This document shows, one piece after another, positions 15,534-23,684 of a stretch of DNA of 64,000 nt. This stretch comes from Alistipes sp. GTDB lineage: Bacteria > Bacteroidota > Bacteroidia > Bacteroidales > Rikenellaceae. The stretch lies in the NCBI GenBank assembly GCA_017547175.1, contig JAFYQI010000006.1:124001-188000 (forward strand), written 5' to 3'. The notes beneath the pieces were generated by a model. That model had not been told where the DNA came from, ran no database searches, and saw only the letters and a program-made list of their open reading frames with translations. The first letter of the stretch is position 1, and the number at the start of each line of letters is the position of its first letter. A program made the position numbers and the translations under genes.

Positions 15534-17312
15534 CATGCGCTCCGGCACGTCGATACCCAGGAGCTTCATACCCTTGCGGATCACCGAAGCGACTGTGGCA
15601 GCGAGCTGTAGGCGCAACTTACGAACCTCTGCATGCTCCTCCTTGAGGATCGAGTGGTCGTGGTAGTAGCCGTTGAAGTTCTTGGCTAGCTCGTAGATGT
15701 AGGCACCGATGATCGACGGCGCGAAGTTCTCACCGGCAGCAGCCACCGTAGCGGGGTAGTCTGCGAGCATCTTCACCAACTCGATCTCCTCGGCGATGTA
15801 GTCGGCCTCGGCCTTCGTGTCATAAGCGATGCCCTGCTCGGCAGCCTTGCGCAGTACGGAGCAGATACGTGCGTGCGTGTACTGGATAAAGGGACCCGTG
15901 TTGCCGTTGAAGTCGATCGACTCGCGCGGATCGAACAACATCGTCTTCTTGGGGTCGACCTTGAGGATGAAGTACTTCAATGCACCCAGACCCACCATCG
16001 TCGATACAGCCTCAGCCTCCTCCTCGGTGCAACCGTCGAGTTTACCCAGCTCGGCCGACATCTCGCGGGCCGTCTTTACCATGTCGGCAATCAGGTCGTC
16101 GGCATCCACTACCGTACCCTCACGCGACTTCATCTTGCCCTCGGGCAGCTCTACCATACCATACGAGAGGTGGGTGATGTGGTCGCTCCACTCGGCATAA
16201 CCGAGCTTCTTCAGCACGAGCTTCAGCACCTGGAAGTGGTAGTTCTGCTCATTACCTACGACGTAGATCATATCGTCGAGCTTGTTATCCTCGAAGCGAC
16301 GGAAGGCCGTACCCAGATCCTGCGTCATGTATACCGACGTACCGTCGCCACGCAACAACAACTTCTCGTCCAGACCGTCACCCGTCAGGTCGATCCATAC
16401 TGAGTTGTCCTCGCGGCGGTAGAATACCTCCTTGGCCAAACCCTCCTCGACGAGCGATTTGCCCAAGAGGTAGGTCTGCGACTCGTAATATACCTTGTCG
16501 AAATCAACGCCCAGCGCCTTGTACGTCACGTCGAAGCCGTCATACACCCAGCCGTTCATCGTCGACCAAAGCGTGCGCACCTCTTCGTCGCCCGTCTCCC
16601 ATTTGCGGAGCATCTCCTGTGCGCCCAGCATAATCGGAGCCTGCTTCTTGGCCTCCTCCTCGCTCATGCCACCGGCTACGAGTTCCTTGATCTGGGCCTT
16701 GTAGTGCTTGTCGAACTCCACGTAGTACTTACCCACTAGGTGGTCGCCCTTCATGCCCGACGATGCGGGGGTCTCGCCCTCGCCGTAAAGCTGCCAGGCA
16801 AGCATCGACTTGCAGATGTGGATACCGCGGTCGTTCACCAGGTTGGCCTTGATGACGTTGTGGCCGTTGGCCTTCAGAATCTCAGCCACCGAGTAACCCA
16901 GCAGGTTGTTGCGGATGTGGCCTAGGTGAAGGGGTTTGTTGGTGTTGGGCGACGAGTACTCGATCATGATCGTACGGTTGGTCGGAGCACCATAGCCGAA
17001 GTTCTTATCGGCCAAAATCTCGGCAAAGCGATCGGCCCAGAACGAGGGGTCAAGCTCCAGGTTCAAGAAACCCTTGATGACGTTGAAACCCTTGATCTGC
17101 GGAACGTTCTCTTGCATCCAGCTACCAATCTCGTTGGCGGTCATCTCGGGGTTCTTGCGGCTCTTCTTCAGCAGCGGGAAGGTGACCAGCGTGAAGTCGC
17201 CGGCGAACTCTTTGCGCGTCTTCTGAATCTGCAACTGCTCACCCGTGAGGGGACCATAAAGTGCCTCGACTGCACCTTGCACACTCTCGGCTATCCATTT
17301 TTCGATATTCAT
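15531..17312 (-). CDS. argS: Arginyl-tRNA synthetase
   Basis: A 593-residue class I synthetase that charges tRNA-Arg. The N-terminal ArgRS additional domain (1-90) is followed by the HIGH signature as HLGH at 129-132 and the KMSK loop as KMKSR at 393-397, with a DALR-type anticodon-binding helical domain at the C-terminus (about 470-593). Length is normal. Its own -7 box (TAAATTTG on the minus strand) lies 18 bp upstream, and the gene is divergent from dusB. Confidence 0.97.
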   Translation of the reverse strand: MNIEKWIAESVQGAVEALYGPLTGEQLQIQKTRKEFAGDFTLVTFPLLKKSRKNPEMTANEIGSWMQENVPQIKGFNVIKGFLNLELDPSFWADRFAEILADKNFGYGAPTNRTIMIEYSSPNTNKPLHLGHIRNNLLGYSVAEILKANGHNVIKANLVNDRGIHICKSMLAWQLYGEGETPASSGMKGDHLVGKYYVEFDKHYKAQIKELVAGGMSEEEAKKQAPIMLGAQEMLRKWETGDEEVRTLWSTMNGWVYDGFDVTYKALGVDFDKVYYESQTYLLGKSLVEEGLAKEVFYRREDNSVWIDLTGDGLDEKLLLRGDGTSVYMTQDLGTAFRRFEDNKLDDMIYVVGNEQNYHFQVLKLVLKKLGYAEWSDHITHLSYGMVELPEGKMKSREGTVVDADDLIADMVKTAREMSAELGKLDGCTEEEAEAVSTMVGLGALKYFILKVDPKKTMLFDPRESIDFNGNTGPFIQYTHARICSVLRKAAEQGIAYDTKAEADYIAEEIELVKMLADYPATVAAAGENFAPSIIGAYIYELAKNFNGYYHDHSILKEEHAEVRKLRLQLAATVASVIRKGMKLLGIDVPERM

Positions 17313-17329
17313 AAGTCAAATTTTGGGTA

Positions 17330-17368
17330 CAAATTTAGCGTTTTATTGCCAATAATCCACTATTTTTG
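17330..17368. promoter_or_regulatory. Divergent argS/dusB promoter region
   Basis: Minus strand TAAATTTG at 17330-17337 serves argS. Plus strand TATTTTTG at 17361-17368 serves dusB, whose ATG is 22 bp further on. Confidence 0.5.
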
Positions 17369-17389
17369 CACAAGAAAACCGTTGAAGAG

Positions 17390-18412
17390 ATGAAAATTGC
17401 CGATATTGATTTGGGCGAAAAGCCCCTCTTGCTTGCCCCGATGGAGGATGTGACTGACCCCTCGTTCCGCTACATGTGTAAACGGTTCGGAGCCGATATG
17501 GTCTATACGGAGTTTATCTCCTCGGACGGATTGATGCACGAGGCGGCTAAATCGTTGCGTAAACTCAACATCGACGATGGTGAACGTCCGGTCGGTATTC
17601 AGATTTACGGTAACCGCATCGAACCGATGGTCGAGGCGGCCAAGATGGCCGAAGCGGCAGGTCCCGAGGTGGTGGATATCAACTTCGGATGTCCGGTGAA
17701 GAAGATCGCAGGTCGCGGCGCCGGTTCGGGTATGATGCGCGATGTGCCGCTCATGGTCGAGATGACGCGCCAGATTGTCGAGGCAGTGAAGAAGCCTGTG
17801 ACGGTCAAGACTCGCCTGGGTTGGGACGAGGAGTCGAAGAATATCGAGGAGATCGCCCTCCGCCTGCAGGATGTGGGTATCGCGGCGCTGACTATTCATG
17901 GCCGTACGCGTGCTCAGATGTATCGCGGTGAGGCGGATTGGACGCTGATCGGCAAGGTGAAGAACAACCCGCTGATCAAGATTCCGATCATTGGCAATGG
18001 CGATATCGACTCGGGCGAGAAGGCGGCCCAGATGTTCGATCGCTACGGCGTGGATGCGGTAATGATCGGCCGTGCGACGTATGGCCGTCCCTGGATCTTC
18101 GAGGAATGCAAACACTTCCTCCGCACCGGAGAGCGTATGCCGCAACCCTCGGTCGTGGAGCGTGTCAAGATTGCCAAGGAGCACCTCGCCAAATCGCTCG
18201 AGGTGAAGGGCGATTATGTCGGTATTCTGGAGATGCGTCGCCACCTGACCAACTATTTCAAGGGGTTGCCCGATTTCAAGCAGACCCGCATGAAACTCGT
18301 TACGTCGCTCGATGTCGAGGAACTCTACACGACGCTCGATTTTGTGGCCGAGCGTTGGGGCGATTGCGATATGAGTCAGACCGTTCCTGCTCCGTTGTCG
18401 CACGATATTTAA
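17390..18412 (+). CDS. dusB: tRNA-dihydrouridine synthase (DusB-like)
   Basis: 340 residues. The flavin enzyme reduces specific uridines in the tRNA D-loop. Features: N-terminal APMEDVTDPSFR (FMN barrel start), catalytic Cys101 in NFGCPVKK, KTRLGWD, and the FMN-phosphate region GNGDI...GRATYGRPWIF. I start at ATG 17390; a TTG at 17366 would lie inside the -7 box. The stop TAA is immediately followed by the ATG of the deaminase gene, so the two form an operon. Confidence 0.92.
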   Translation: MKIADIDLGEKPLLLAPMEDVTDPSFRYMCKRFGADMVYTEFISSDGLMHEAAKSLRKLNIDDGERPVGIQIYGNRIEPMVEAAKMAEAAGPEVVDINFGCPVKKIAGRGAGSGMMRDVPLMVEMTRQIVEAVKKPVTVKTRLGWDEESKNIEEIALRLQDVGIAALTIHGRTRAQMYRGEADWTLIGKVKNNPLIKIPIIGNGDIDSGEKAAQMFDRYGVDAVMIGRATYGRPWIFEECKHFLRTGERMPQPSVVERVKIAKEHLAKSLEVKGDYVGILEMRRHLTNYFKGLPDFKQTRMKLVTSLDVEELYTTLDFVAERWGDCDMSQTVPAPLSHDI

Positions 18413-18943
18413 ATGATTGATACCATGGATATTAAGCGTAAAGAGGATTTTTTGCCCGAACGTTTCGATTACACGGAGGAGGATGCTCGTTTTATGGAAA
18501 TGGCGATCCGACTCTCGGAGGAGAATGTGGATTCGGGTGGCGGCCCGTTTGGTGCTGTGATTGTACGCGATGGTGAACTGATTGCCACGGGTGCCAATCG
18601 TGTAGTTCCCAATAATGACCCCACGGCCCATGCCGAGGTGATGGCGATCCGCAACGCCTGCCAAAAGCTTGGTACGTTCGAGTTGGACGGCTGTACGGTC
18701 TATACCTCCTGCGAGCCCTGTCCGATGTGTCTTTCGGCGCTCTATTGGGCGGGTGTGAGCCGTATCTGTTATGGCAATACGAAGGTCGATGCGCGCAATA
18801 TCAACTTTGACGACTCCTTTATCTACGATCAGCTTGAACTTAGCTACTCCGACCGCAAAATCCTCTGCGAGCACTTTATGCACGACCGTGCTTTAAGTGC
18901 CTTCCGAAAGTGGGCGGCGAAGACCGACAAGGTCGAATATTAG
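18413..18943 (+). CDS. Nucleobase deaminase, guanine-deaminase-like
   Basis: 176 residues of the cytidine/deoxycytidylate-deaminase-like zinc fold. The zinc site is complete: His73-Ala-Glu75 (TAHAEV, catalytic Glu) and Cys103/Cys106 (EPCPMC). The later motif FDDSFIY and the overall length resemble the Bacillus GuaD type that converts guanine to xanthine, more than the tRNA adenosine deaminase TadA. TadA remains an alternative, and it would fit the upstream dusB as a second tRNA-modification gene. The start abuts the dusB stop with no gap; a second ATG at 18425 is also possible. Confidence 0.8.
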   Translation: MIDTMDIKRKEDFLPERFDYTEEDARFMEMAIRLSEENVDSGGGPFGAVIVRDGELIATGANRVVPNNDPTAHAEVMAIRNACQKLGTFELDGCTVYTSCEPCPMCLSALYWAGVSRICYGNTKVDARNINFDDSFIYDQLELSYSDRKILCEHFMHDRALSAFRKWAAKTDKVEY

Positions 18944-19449
18944 AGGTTTTTCCATTTTATGCGGAACCTTTCGCACTTCCCTTGCAAGCCCCGAATGGGA
19001 CGTACGTCAAGTACTACCCATCCGGGGCTTCCTTCACGAAGCGCAGAATCTTCTCGCCTAAAATGAAAAACCGGTCGTGGGTGGATGATTATAATGATAT
19101 TAATGAGTTTAAAGAAATTAAGGAGATTAAAGAATCGCTCCTTAATCTCCTTAAAATCTTTCATCTCTTTCGATTATTGCCCTATGGGCTGTGTCGTCGG
19201 GATTGCAAGTCCTCCCTTAACAAAGGGAGGATTTAGGAGGGAATGTGGGTATGGGTGTGGTATCACACCTTTTTTTATTGCCTGTGGGCAATAAAAAAAG
19301 GTGTGAGCTGTTTATATCGCACCGCTACAACCGCATACCCTTGCTTGCTTCCGCACCTGGGGGGTTCTGCAGGAGCTGGTCGTATAAGACTCACACCGGG
19401 GGACAAAAGTAGAGAAATTTTCTTATCTTTGCAAAAAAAATGGAAAAAG
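18944..19449. repeat. Hairpin-rich intergenic region
   Basis: 506 bp with no convincing gene. Four inverted repeats follow each other: 18986-19030 (about 13 bp paired, one mismatch, ends AAGCCCCG/CGGGGCTT); 19111-19161 (5+13 bp arms with TTAAGGAGATTAA as the inner arm); 19211-19230 (CCTCCCTT/AAGGGAGG); and 19263-19306 (perfect 20-bp arms, loop TGTG, with T7/A7 inside). The third and its flank, GGATTTAGGAGGGA, look like a dispersed intergenic repeat. The region ends at the mltG promoter. The first hairpin may serve as the deaminase terminator. Confidence 0.7.
19424..19431 (+). promoter_or_regulatory. mltG -7 box
   Basis: TATCTTTG lies 18 bp before the mltG ATG (19450). Confidence 0.55.
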
Positions 19450-20475
19450 ATGGCAAAAAATAGCTTGCGAACGCTCTTTGTGCGTGGTGTTGTCGTGGGA
19501 ATTGTGTTGAGCGCTGTGGCGGTAATGACGGCCTTTGTGATGTTCCGCACCAATGCCCTGAAAGAGCCCGTAGACCTCTACATCAGCCACAAGGCCGACT
19601 ACCAAGCCGTGTGTGATTCGCTACTTCCGAAGGTGAAATATCATACAGCTTTCAACCTCTATGCCAAGCGGTTGAATCTCGAAAAGAGCTTCAAGCCCGG
19701 TTACTATCACCTGGAGCCTTCGATGGATGTCATTCGTCTGGTGCGTGTGCTGAAGCTCGGCGAACAGACTCCGATTCGTGTGACCATGAATAATGTGCGC
19801 ATTCCGGCCCAGCTGGCCGGTAAGTTGGCCGGCCAGATTGATGCCGATTCGGTGGAGATTTTGCGCGTTTTGAGTGATTCGGCGACCGCCAAACGGGTTG
19901 GGATGACTACCAAAACGCTCTTTTCGATCTTTCTGCCCGATACTTATGAGTGCTATTGGACGACTACGCCTGATGAGTGGGTCGATCGTATGAAGCGCGA
20001 GTGGGATCGCTTTTGGACTGAGGAGCGCGAGGCGAAGCGCAAGCGCGCAGGACTTTCGCGCCTGGAGGTGATGACCCTTGCCTCGATTGTCTATGAGGAG
20101 ACGCGTCAGACGGATGAGATGCCGCGTGTGGCGGGTGTCTATATGAACCGCCTGAAGAAGGGTATGCCCCTGCAGGCCGATCCGACCATCAAGTATGCTA
20201 TGCAGAACTTCGGTTTGCGTCGTATTCTGCACAAACATTTGAAATATCCGTCGCCCTATAATACCTATTTGCATAAGGGTCTTCCCCCGACACCGATCTG
20301 CATGCCGGGCAAGAATGCCATCGAGGCGGTGTTGAACTACGAGCGTCACAATTACCTCTATTTCTGTGCGCGCCCCACGTTCGACGGATACCACAACTTT
20401 GCAACCTCATATAGCGACCATTTGAAGAATGCGCGCGCCTATTCGGCCGAGTTGAATCGTCGCAAAATCAAATAA
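19450..20475 (+). CDS. mltG: Endolytic murein transglycosylase MltG
   Basis: 341 residues, membrane anchored by one N-terminal helix (about 12-31). The YceG-family catalytic motif is LASIVYEETRQ near residues 210-220, followed by RVAGVYMNRL, PLQADPTIKYA and SPYNTYLHKGLPPTPICMPG. The enzyme cuts nascent glycan strands and so sets peptidoglycan strand length. The ATG at 19450 is chosen because the upstream in-frame extension runs through the hairpin region and promoter. No co-transcribed gene: the next operon has its own -7 box. Confidence 0.93.
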   Translation: MAKNSLRTLFVRGVVVGIVLSAVAVMTAFVMFRTNALKEPVDLYISHKADYQAVCDSLLPKVKYHTAFNLYAKRLNLEKSFKPGYYHLEPSMDVIRLVRVLKLGEQTPIRVTMNNVRIPAQLAGKLAGQIDADSVEILRVLSDSATAKRVGMTTKTLFSIFLPDTYECYWTTTPDEWVDRMKREWDRFWTEEREAKRKRAGLSRLEVMTLASIVYEETRQTDEMPRVAGVYMNRLKKGMPLQADPTIKYAMQNFGLRRILHKHLKYPSPYNTYLHKGLPPTPICMPGKNAIEAVLNYERHNYLYFCARPTFDGYHNFATSYSDHLKNARAYSAELNRRKIK

Positions 20476-20481
20476 AAATAG

Positions 20482-20489
20482 TATATTTG
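20482..20489 (+). promoter_or_regulatory. -7 box of the 20524-22549 operon
   Basis: TATATTTG lies 34 bp before the ATG at 20524. Confidence 0.45.
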
Positions 20490-20523
20490 CCCGGGGAATA
20501 ACCCCAAGCATAAAAATCTACGG

Positions 20524-21105
20524 ATGATGGAACAGAAGAGTTTTAGAACTGTAGCCGCCACCCAGGGTGGTGTGATCGGCCTTGTATTGGCCGCCTCGAT
20601 GTGTTTTGAGACCTGTGCCACGCTCTCCGGAAGTGTTGGTCTGATGGGCCTGATGCTCGTGGAGTGGGTGGCCGTGGTGATTCTGCACTATTGGCTGCTG
20701 AATCGCTACACGAAGCAATATGCCGCACAATTTCCGGCCGAAGAGGGTGTTCCCTTCTATCGCGTCTATTGTTATGTGCTGTTGCTCTCGCTCTGTGCGG
20801 GTGTGATTGTGGGTTTGGCGCAGGCGATCTATGTGCACGGTGTGCTGGGCTATAGTGCCTACATCGAGCAGTATGCCGATGCCCTGAAGCAGCTCTTGAG
20901 CCAGTCGCCCGCCTCGTCGCAGATGCAGCCGATGCTCAAGCAGATGTTTGCCCAGCTCGAGGCTGCTCCCGTACCTTCGGTGCTGCAGACCGCTTGGGGC
21001 GGAGTGACCGGCTCGATTCTCTTTGGTGGGTTCTTCGGTCTGATTATCGCAGGCATACAGTCGCGTAATCCCCAACTTTTTACCCCGAAAAATGATGCAG
21101 AGTAA
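20524..21105 (+). CDS. DUF4199-like membrane protein
   Basis: 193 residues with four predicted transmembrane segments (about 13-33, 40-60, 82-105 and 150-175) and a polar Gln-rich stretch between the third and fourth. This layout and its position directly before a glycosyltransferase match DUF4199, a Bacteroidetes inner-membrane family of unknown role. The stop codon lies inside the next gene if that gene starts at 21092. Confidence 0.72.
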   Translation: MMEQKSFRTVAATQGGVIGLVLAASMCFETCATLSGSVGLMGLMLVEWVAVVILHYWLLNRYTKQYAAQFPAEEGVPFYRVYCYVLLLSLCAGVIVGLAQAIYVHGVLGYSAYIEQYADALKQLLSQSPASSQMQPMLKQMFAQLEAAPVPSVLQTAWGGVTGSILFGGFFGLIIAGIQSRNPQLFTPKNDAE

Positions 21106-22066
21106 CATGGAACAGCAACTCGATATTTCAATCGTTGTCCCCTTGTATAACGAGGAGGAGTCACTGCCCGAATTGACCGCATGGATCGATCGTGTGGCAC
21201 ACGCCCATCAGTTTAGCTACGAATTGATCTTTATCGACGATGGCTCGACGGATCGTTCGTGGGAGGTGGTCGAAGCATTGGGTAAACAATATGCGGCCGT
21301 ACGTGGTATCTCGTTCCGTCGCAATTATGGTAAGTCGGCTGCCCTCTATTGTGGTTTTGAGGCCGCCCAGGGTGAGGTGGTGATCACGATGGATGCCGAT
21401 TTGCAGGATTCGCCCGATGAGATTCCCGAACTCAGACGCATGATCTTGGAGGAGGGTTACGACCTGATTTCGGGCTGGAAGAAAAAGCGCTACGATCCGA
21501 TTGGCAAGCGTTGGCCGAGCAAGTTCTTTAACGGCACGGCGCGCCTGGCTTCGGGTATCAAACTCCATGACTTTAACTGCGGACTGAAGGCCTATCGCAA
21601 GAAGGTGGTCAAGTCGATTGAGGTCTATGGCGAGATGCATCGCTTCATCCCGATTTTGGCCAAGAAGGCGGGCTTTAAGCGCATTGGCGAGAAGGTGGTG
21701 GAGCACCGCGCCCGCAAATATGGCTACTCGAAGTTTGGCCTGGAGCGTATGGTGAAGGGTTACCTGGACCTGATTTCGGTGATGTTCATGTCGCACTTTG
21801 GTCGCTCGCCGATGTATCTGTTTGGCTCGCTCGGTACGATGATGTTCCTGCTTGGTGGCGGAACGACGGTGTGGGTTATTGCTGCCAAGTTGTGGAAACA
21901 GGCACATGGATTGCCCCTGCGTGCGGTGACCGAGCAACCGTTGTTCTACCTCGCGATTTTGGCGGTGATTCTGGGTGTGCAGTTGTTCTTGGCGGGCTTC
22001 CTCGGCGAACTGATCAACCGCAACTCAACCGACCGTAATAAATACCTGATTGATAAAACGATTTAG
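21092..22066 (+). CDS. Family 2 glycosyltransferase (polyprenyl-phosphate sugar transferase type)
   Basis: About 324 residues. The GT-A domain begins ISIVVPLYNEEESLPEL, contains DDGSTDRSW and the metal-binding DADLQDSPDE, and is followed by two C-terminal transmembrane segments (about 240-265 and 288-310). This is the DPM/GtrB-like arrangement: sugar transfer from a nucleotide donor to a polyprenyl phosphate at the inner membrane. The start is uncertain: ATG 21092 overlaps the previous gene by 14 bp, while ATG 21107 (MEQQLDIS) follows it by 1 bp and would fit family starts equally well. Confidence 0.88.
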   Translation: MMQSNMEQQLDISIVVPLYNEEESLPELTAWIDRVAHAHQFSYELIFIDDGSTDRSWEVVEALGKQYAAVRGISFRRNYGKSAALYCGFEAAQGEVVITMDADLQDSPDEIPELRRMILEEGYDLISGWKKKRYDPIGKRWPSKFFNGTARLASGIKLHDFNCGLKAYRKKVVKSIEVYGEMHRFIPILAKKAGFKRIGEKVVEHRARKYGYSKFGLERMVKGYLDLISVMFMSHFGRSPMYLFGSLGTMMFLLGGGTTVWVIAAKLWKQAHGLPLRAVTEQPLFYLAILAVILGVQLFLAGFLGELINRNSTDRNKYLIDKTI

Positions 22067-22081
22067 AAAATACCTTAAGTA

Positions 22082-22549
22082 ATGATTCAACGTATTCAAA
22101 CCCTCTATTTGTTGGGTGCTACGATCCTGATGGCCCTGGCCTTTTTTCTGCCCCTCGGCCACTTTATGACCGAGGCCGGCGAGGCGGTTTTCAAGAGCTA
22201 TGAGCTCGTGGGTGCCGATGGCGTCGTGGAGAAGGTGCCCTCGTATTTGAAGTTTCTGATGCTGGTGGCGCTGTGGCTGCCCGTCTATATCATCTTCCTC
22301 TACAAGAAGCGCCTGGCGCAGATCCGTTTCTGCGTGGTCGAGATGGTTCTCCTGGTGGGCGTACTGCTCCTCGAGGGTCTCTACTGTTACCGCCTCTATT
22401 CGCTCTTTGGCGAGACCTATGAGTTGGTGGCTACCTCGTTCCGTTGGCCGCTCCTCTGCCCCCTGGTGGCTCTGCCTCTGGTGTGGCTCGCCATGCGTGC
22501 CATCTTCCGTGATGAGATGCTGGTGCGAGCAGCCGATCGCATTCGATAG
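22082..22549 (+). CDS. DUF4293-like four-helix membrane protein
   Basis: 155 residues with the N-terminus MIQRIQTLYLLGATILMAL that is typical of the DUF4293 family, and four transmembrane segments (about 8-25, 57-75, 83-103 and 118-137). It is a Bacteroidetes-restricted inner-membrane protein of unknown role. It follows the glycosyltransferase after 15 bp, so it belongs to the same operon, which a strong hairpin at 22721 ends some 170 bp later. Confidence 0.78.
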   Translation: MIQRIQTLYLLGATILMALAFFLPLGHFMTEAGEAVFKSYELVGADGVVEKVPSYLKFLMLVALWLPVYIIFLYKKRLAQIRFCVVEMVLLVGVLLLEGLYCYRLYSLFGETYELVATSFRWPLLCPLVALPLVWLAMRAIFRDEMLVRAADRIR

Positions 22550-22859
22550 CATAAAAGAGAAGCTGTCTAATAAGGTGATTCTTGGGATAACCCCTCTTTG
22601 AGGGCTTTTCACTGCTCCGCTTCAGTAAAGCTAAAGTTTGCACTTTTGCTTTGCGTTCGGCTTAATCGCGGCGTTACGCTCGCCCTTAAAAATTCCTCTT
22701 GTTATACAACTTCTACGGTGAAACTGACTACTCGACAATTGTCGGGTGGTCAGTTTTTTTTGTTTTGTAAAATTTCACGAATATTGCTTGTTTTTCTTGA
22801 AAAATTTAGCTATATTGCAAACGGTGTGATATGTCTAACTTTTAATCGAGTATGCGACT
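22550..22859. other. Intergenic region with terminator
   Basis: No gene is evident. Positions 22600-22700 hold a GC-rich stretch with short repeats of the type CTTTAGCTT/AAGCTAAAG and TTTGC that resembles dispersed Bacteroidales intergenic sequence. A terminator follows at 22721. The last 100 bp are very AT-rich and contain TATATTG near 22812, a near match to the -7 consensus for the next gene. Confidence 0.4.
22721..22762 (+). terminator. Strong Rho-independent terminator
   Basis: A 16-bp stem (AAACTGAC at one end, GTCAGTTT at the other, two G-T pairs) with loop AATT and a T8 run. It ends the operon 20524-22549. Confidence 0.88.
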
Positions 22860-23177
22860 ATGAAAGAGTTTGTGAAACGATGCGAATCCGATCTGCTGTG
22901 CCGTATCCCGATGTTGGTGATGTTGCTCTGTTTGGTGCTGCGGATATTGTTGCCGGAACCTTATTGCTTGTGGGCGATTGATGTCGGAATTGTGGCCCTG
23001 ATTATTGACTTGATTGGCGTGATCCGCAACATCGGTAAAAAGGGTGCTCGAGAGCCTCAAGCTACGAAGATGAAGCCAATCTTCGATCGGTTGGAAAATG
23101 TGTTGTGGCTTGCTGTGTTTGTGTCACTGATTCTGCTCTTTATCGGGCGTGAGTTGATTGTCCCCCTGCTGAAGTAG
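22860..23177 (+). CDS. Small two-helix membrane protein, paralogue A
   Basis: 105 residues. Two or three hydrophobic segments (about 17-33, 38-56 and 82-104) are separated by a basic loop (RNIGKKGAREP). It has a close relative directly downstream: both begin with a basic stretch then RCE(S/A)DL and IPMLV, share RNIGK in the loop, and end PLLK. I do not recognise a family. The ATG at 22860 follows an AT-rich leader with a weak -7-like TATATTG. Confidence 0.7.
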   Translation: MKEFVKRCESDLLCRIPMLVMLLCLVLRILLPEPYCLWAIDVGIVALIIDLIGVIRNIGKKGAREPQATKMKPIFDRLENVLWLAVFVSLILLFIGRELIVPLLK

Positions 23178-23192
23178 TTGATATTAGGACTT

Positions 23193-23534
23193 ATGAATGA
23201 AAATCAGGATCATTTTATGATTCGCTTGATGCGAAGGTGTGAGGCCGACTTGTGGTATAGTATCCCGATGTTGGTCTTTGCGATCAGTCTATTCCCTGTG
23301 ATGTTCGTGCCTGAACCTTGGCAAACGTGGGGGGTGATTATTGCTGGCGCGGCGTTTGTTATTGCGCTTATTGCTGTATGTCGCAATATTGGTAAGGAGC
23401 GTGCCGGAGAGAAAATGCCCAAAAGACGCTATCCGATTATTGGGCGGCTTGATGATGTATTGGCGGTTGCCTGGCCGGTGGTGGGTTTTCTGGTGATTAT
23501 TGGGTATATTTGGATCGCTCCCCTGCTGAAGTAG
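23193..23534 (+). CDS. Small membrane protein, paralogue B
   Basis: 113 residues from ATG 23193, or 105 from ATG 23217. The later start (MIRLMRRCEADL) would align exactly with paralogue A's MKEFVKRCESDL, but the first ATG is used here. Hydrophobic segments occur near 25-42, 46-65 and 90-110, with a basic loop (RNIGKERAGEKMPKRR). It starts 15 bp after paralogue A's stop and both end in PLLK. Function unknown; a tandem duplication is the simplest origin. A terminator follows at 23562. Confidence 0.7.
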   Translation: MNENQDHFMIRLMRRCEADLWYSIPMLVFAISLFPVMFVPEPWQTWGVIIAGAAFVIALIAVCRNIGKERAGEKMPKRRYPIIGRLDDVLAVAWPVVGFLVIIGYIWIAPLLK

Positions 23535-23561
23535 GGCGCAAAGAAACCCCTAAACAGATAG

Positions 23562-23595
23562 AGGTTGTCGAATTTTGTTCGGCAACCTTTTTTTT
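23562..23595 (+). terminator. Terminator after the small membrane protein pair
   Basis: AGGTTGTCGAA with TTCGGCAACCT (11 bp, one G-T), loop TTTTG, then T8. Confidence 0.88.
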
Positions 23596-23629
23596 GTGCT
23601 TTTTTGTTTGTTGTTTGCGCTTTTTAGCG

Positions 23630-23637
23630 TATTTTTG
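23630..23637 (+). promoter_or_regulatory. -7 box of the nuclease operon
   Basis: TATTTTTG lies 47 bp before the ATG at 23685, with TTTG motifs about 20 bp further upstream. Confidence 0.45.
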
Positions 23638-23684
23638 AGAGAAATACCCGTAGGGTAAGAAAAGATTAACCAATCGGAAAGCGT

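Noticed and set aside
17360..18883. 507-codon minus-strand frame opposite dusB and the deaminase gene
   Set aside because: It spans two well-supported plus-strand genes with intact catalytic motifs.
19243..19449. N-terminal extension of mltG through the hairpin region
   Set aside because: It would read through a 20-bp palindrome and the -7 box; the protein from 19450 already has a normal membrane anchor and family length.
22590..22710. Small gene in the GC-rich stretch after the DUF4293-like gene
   Set aside because: Frames are short and unlike any protein; the repetitive make-up fits an intergenic element better.
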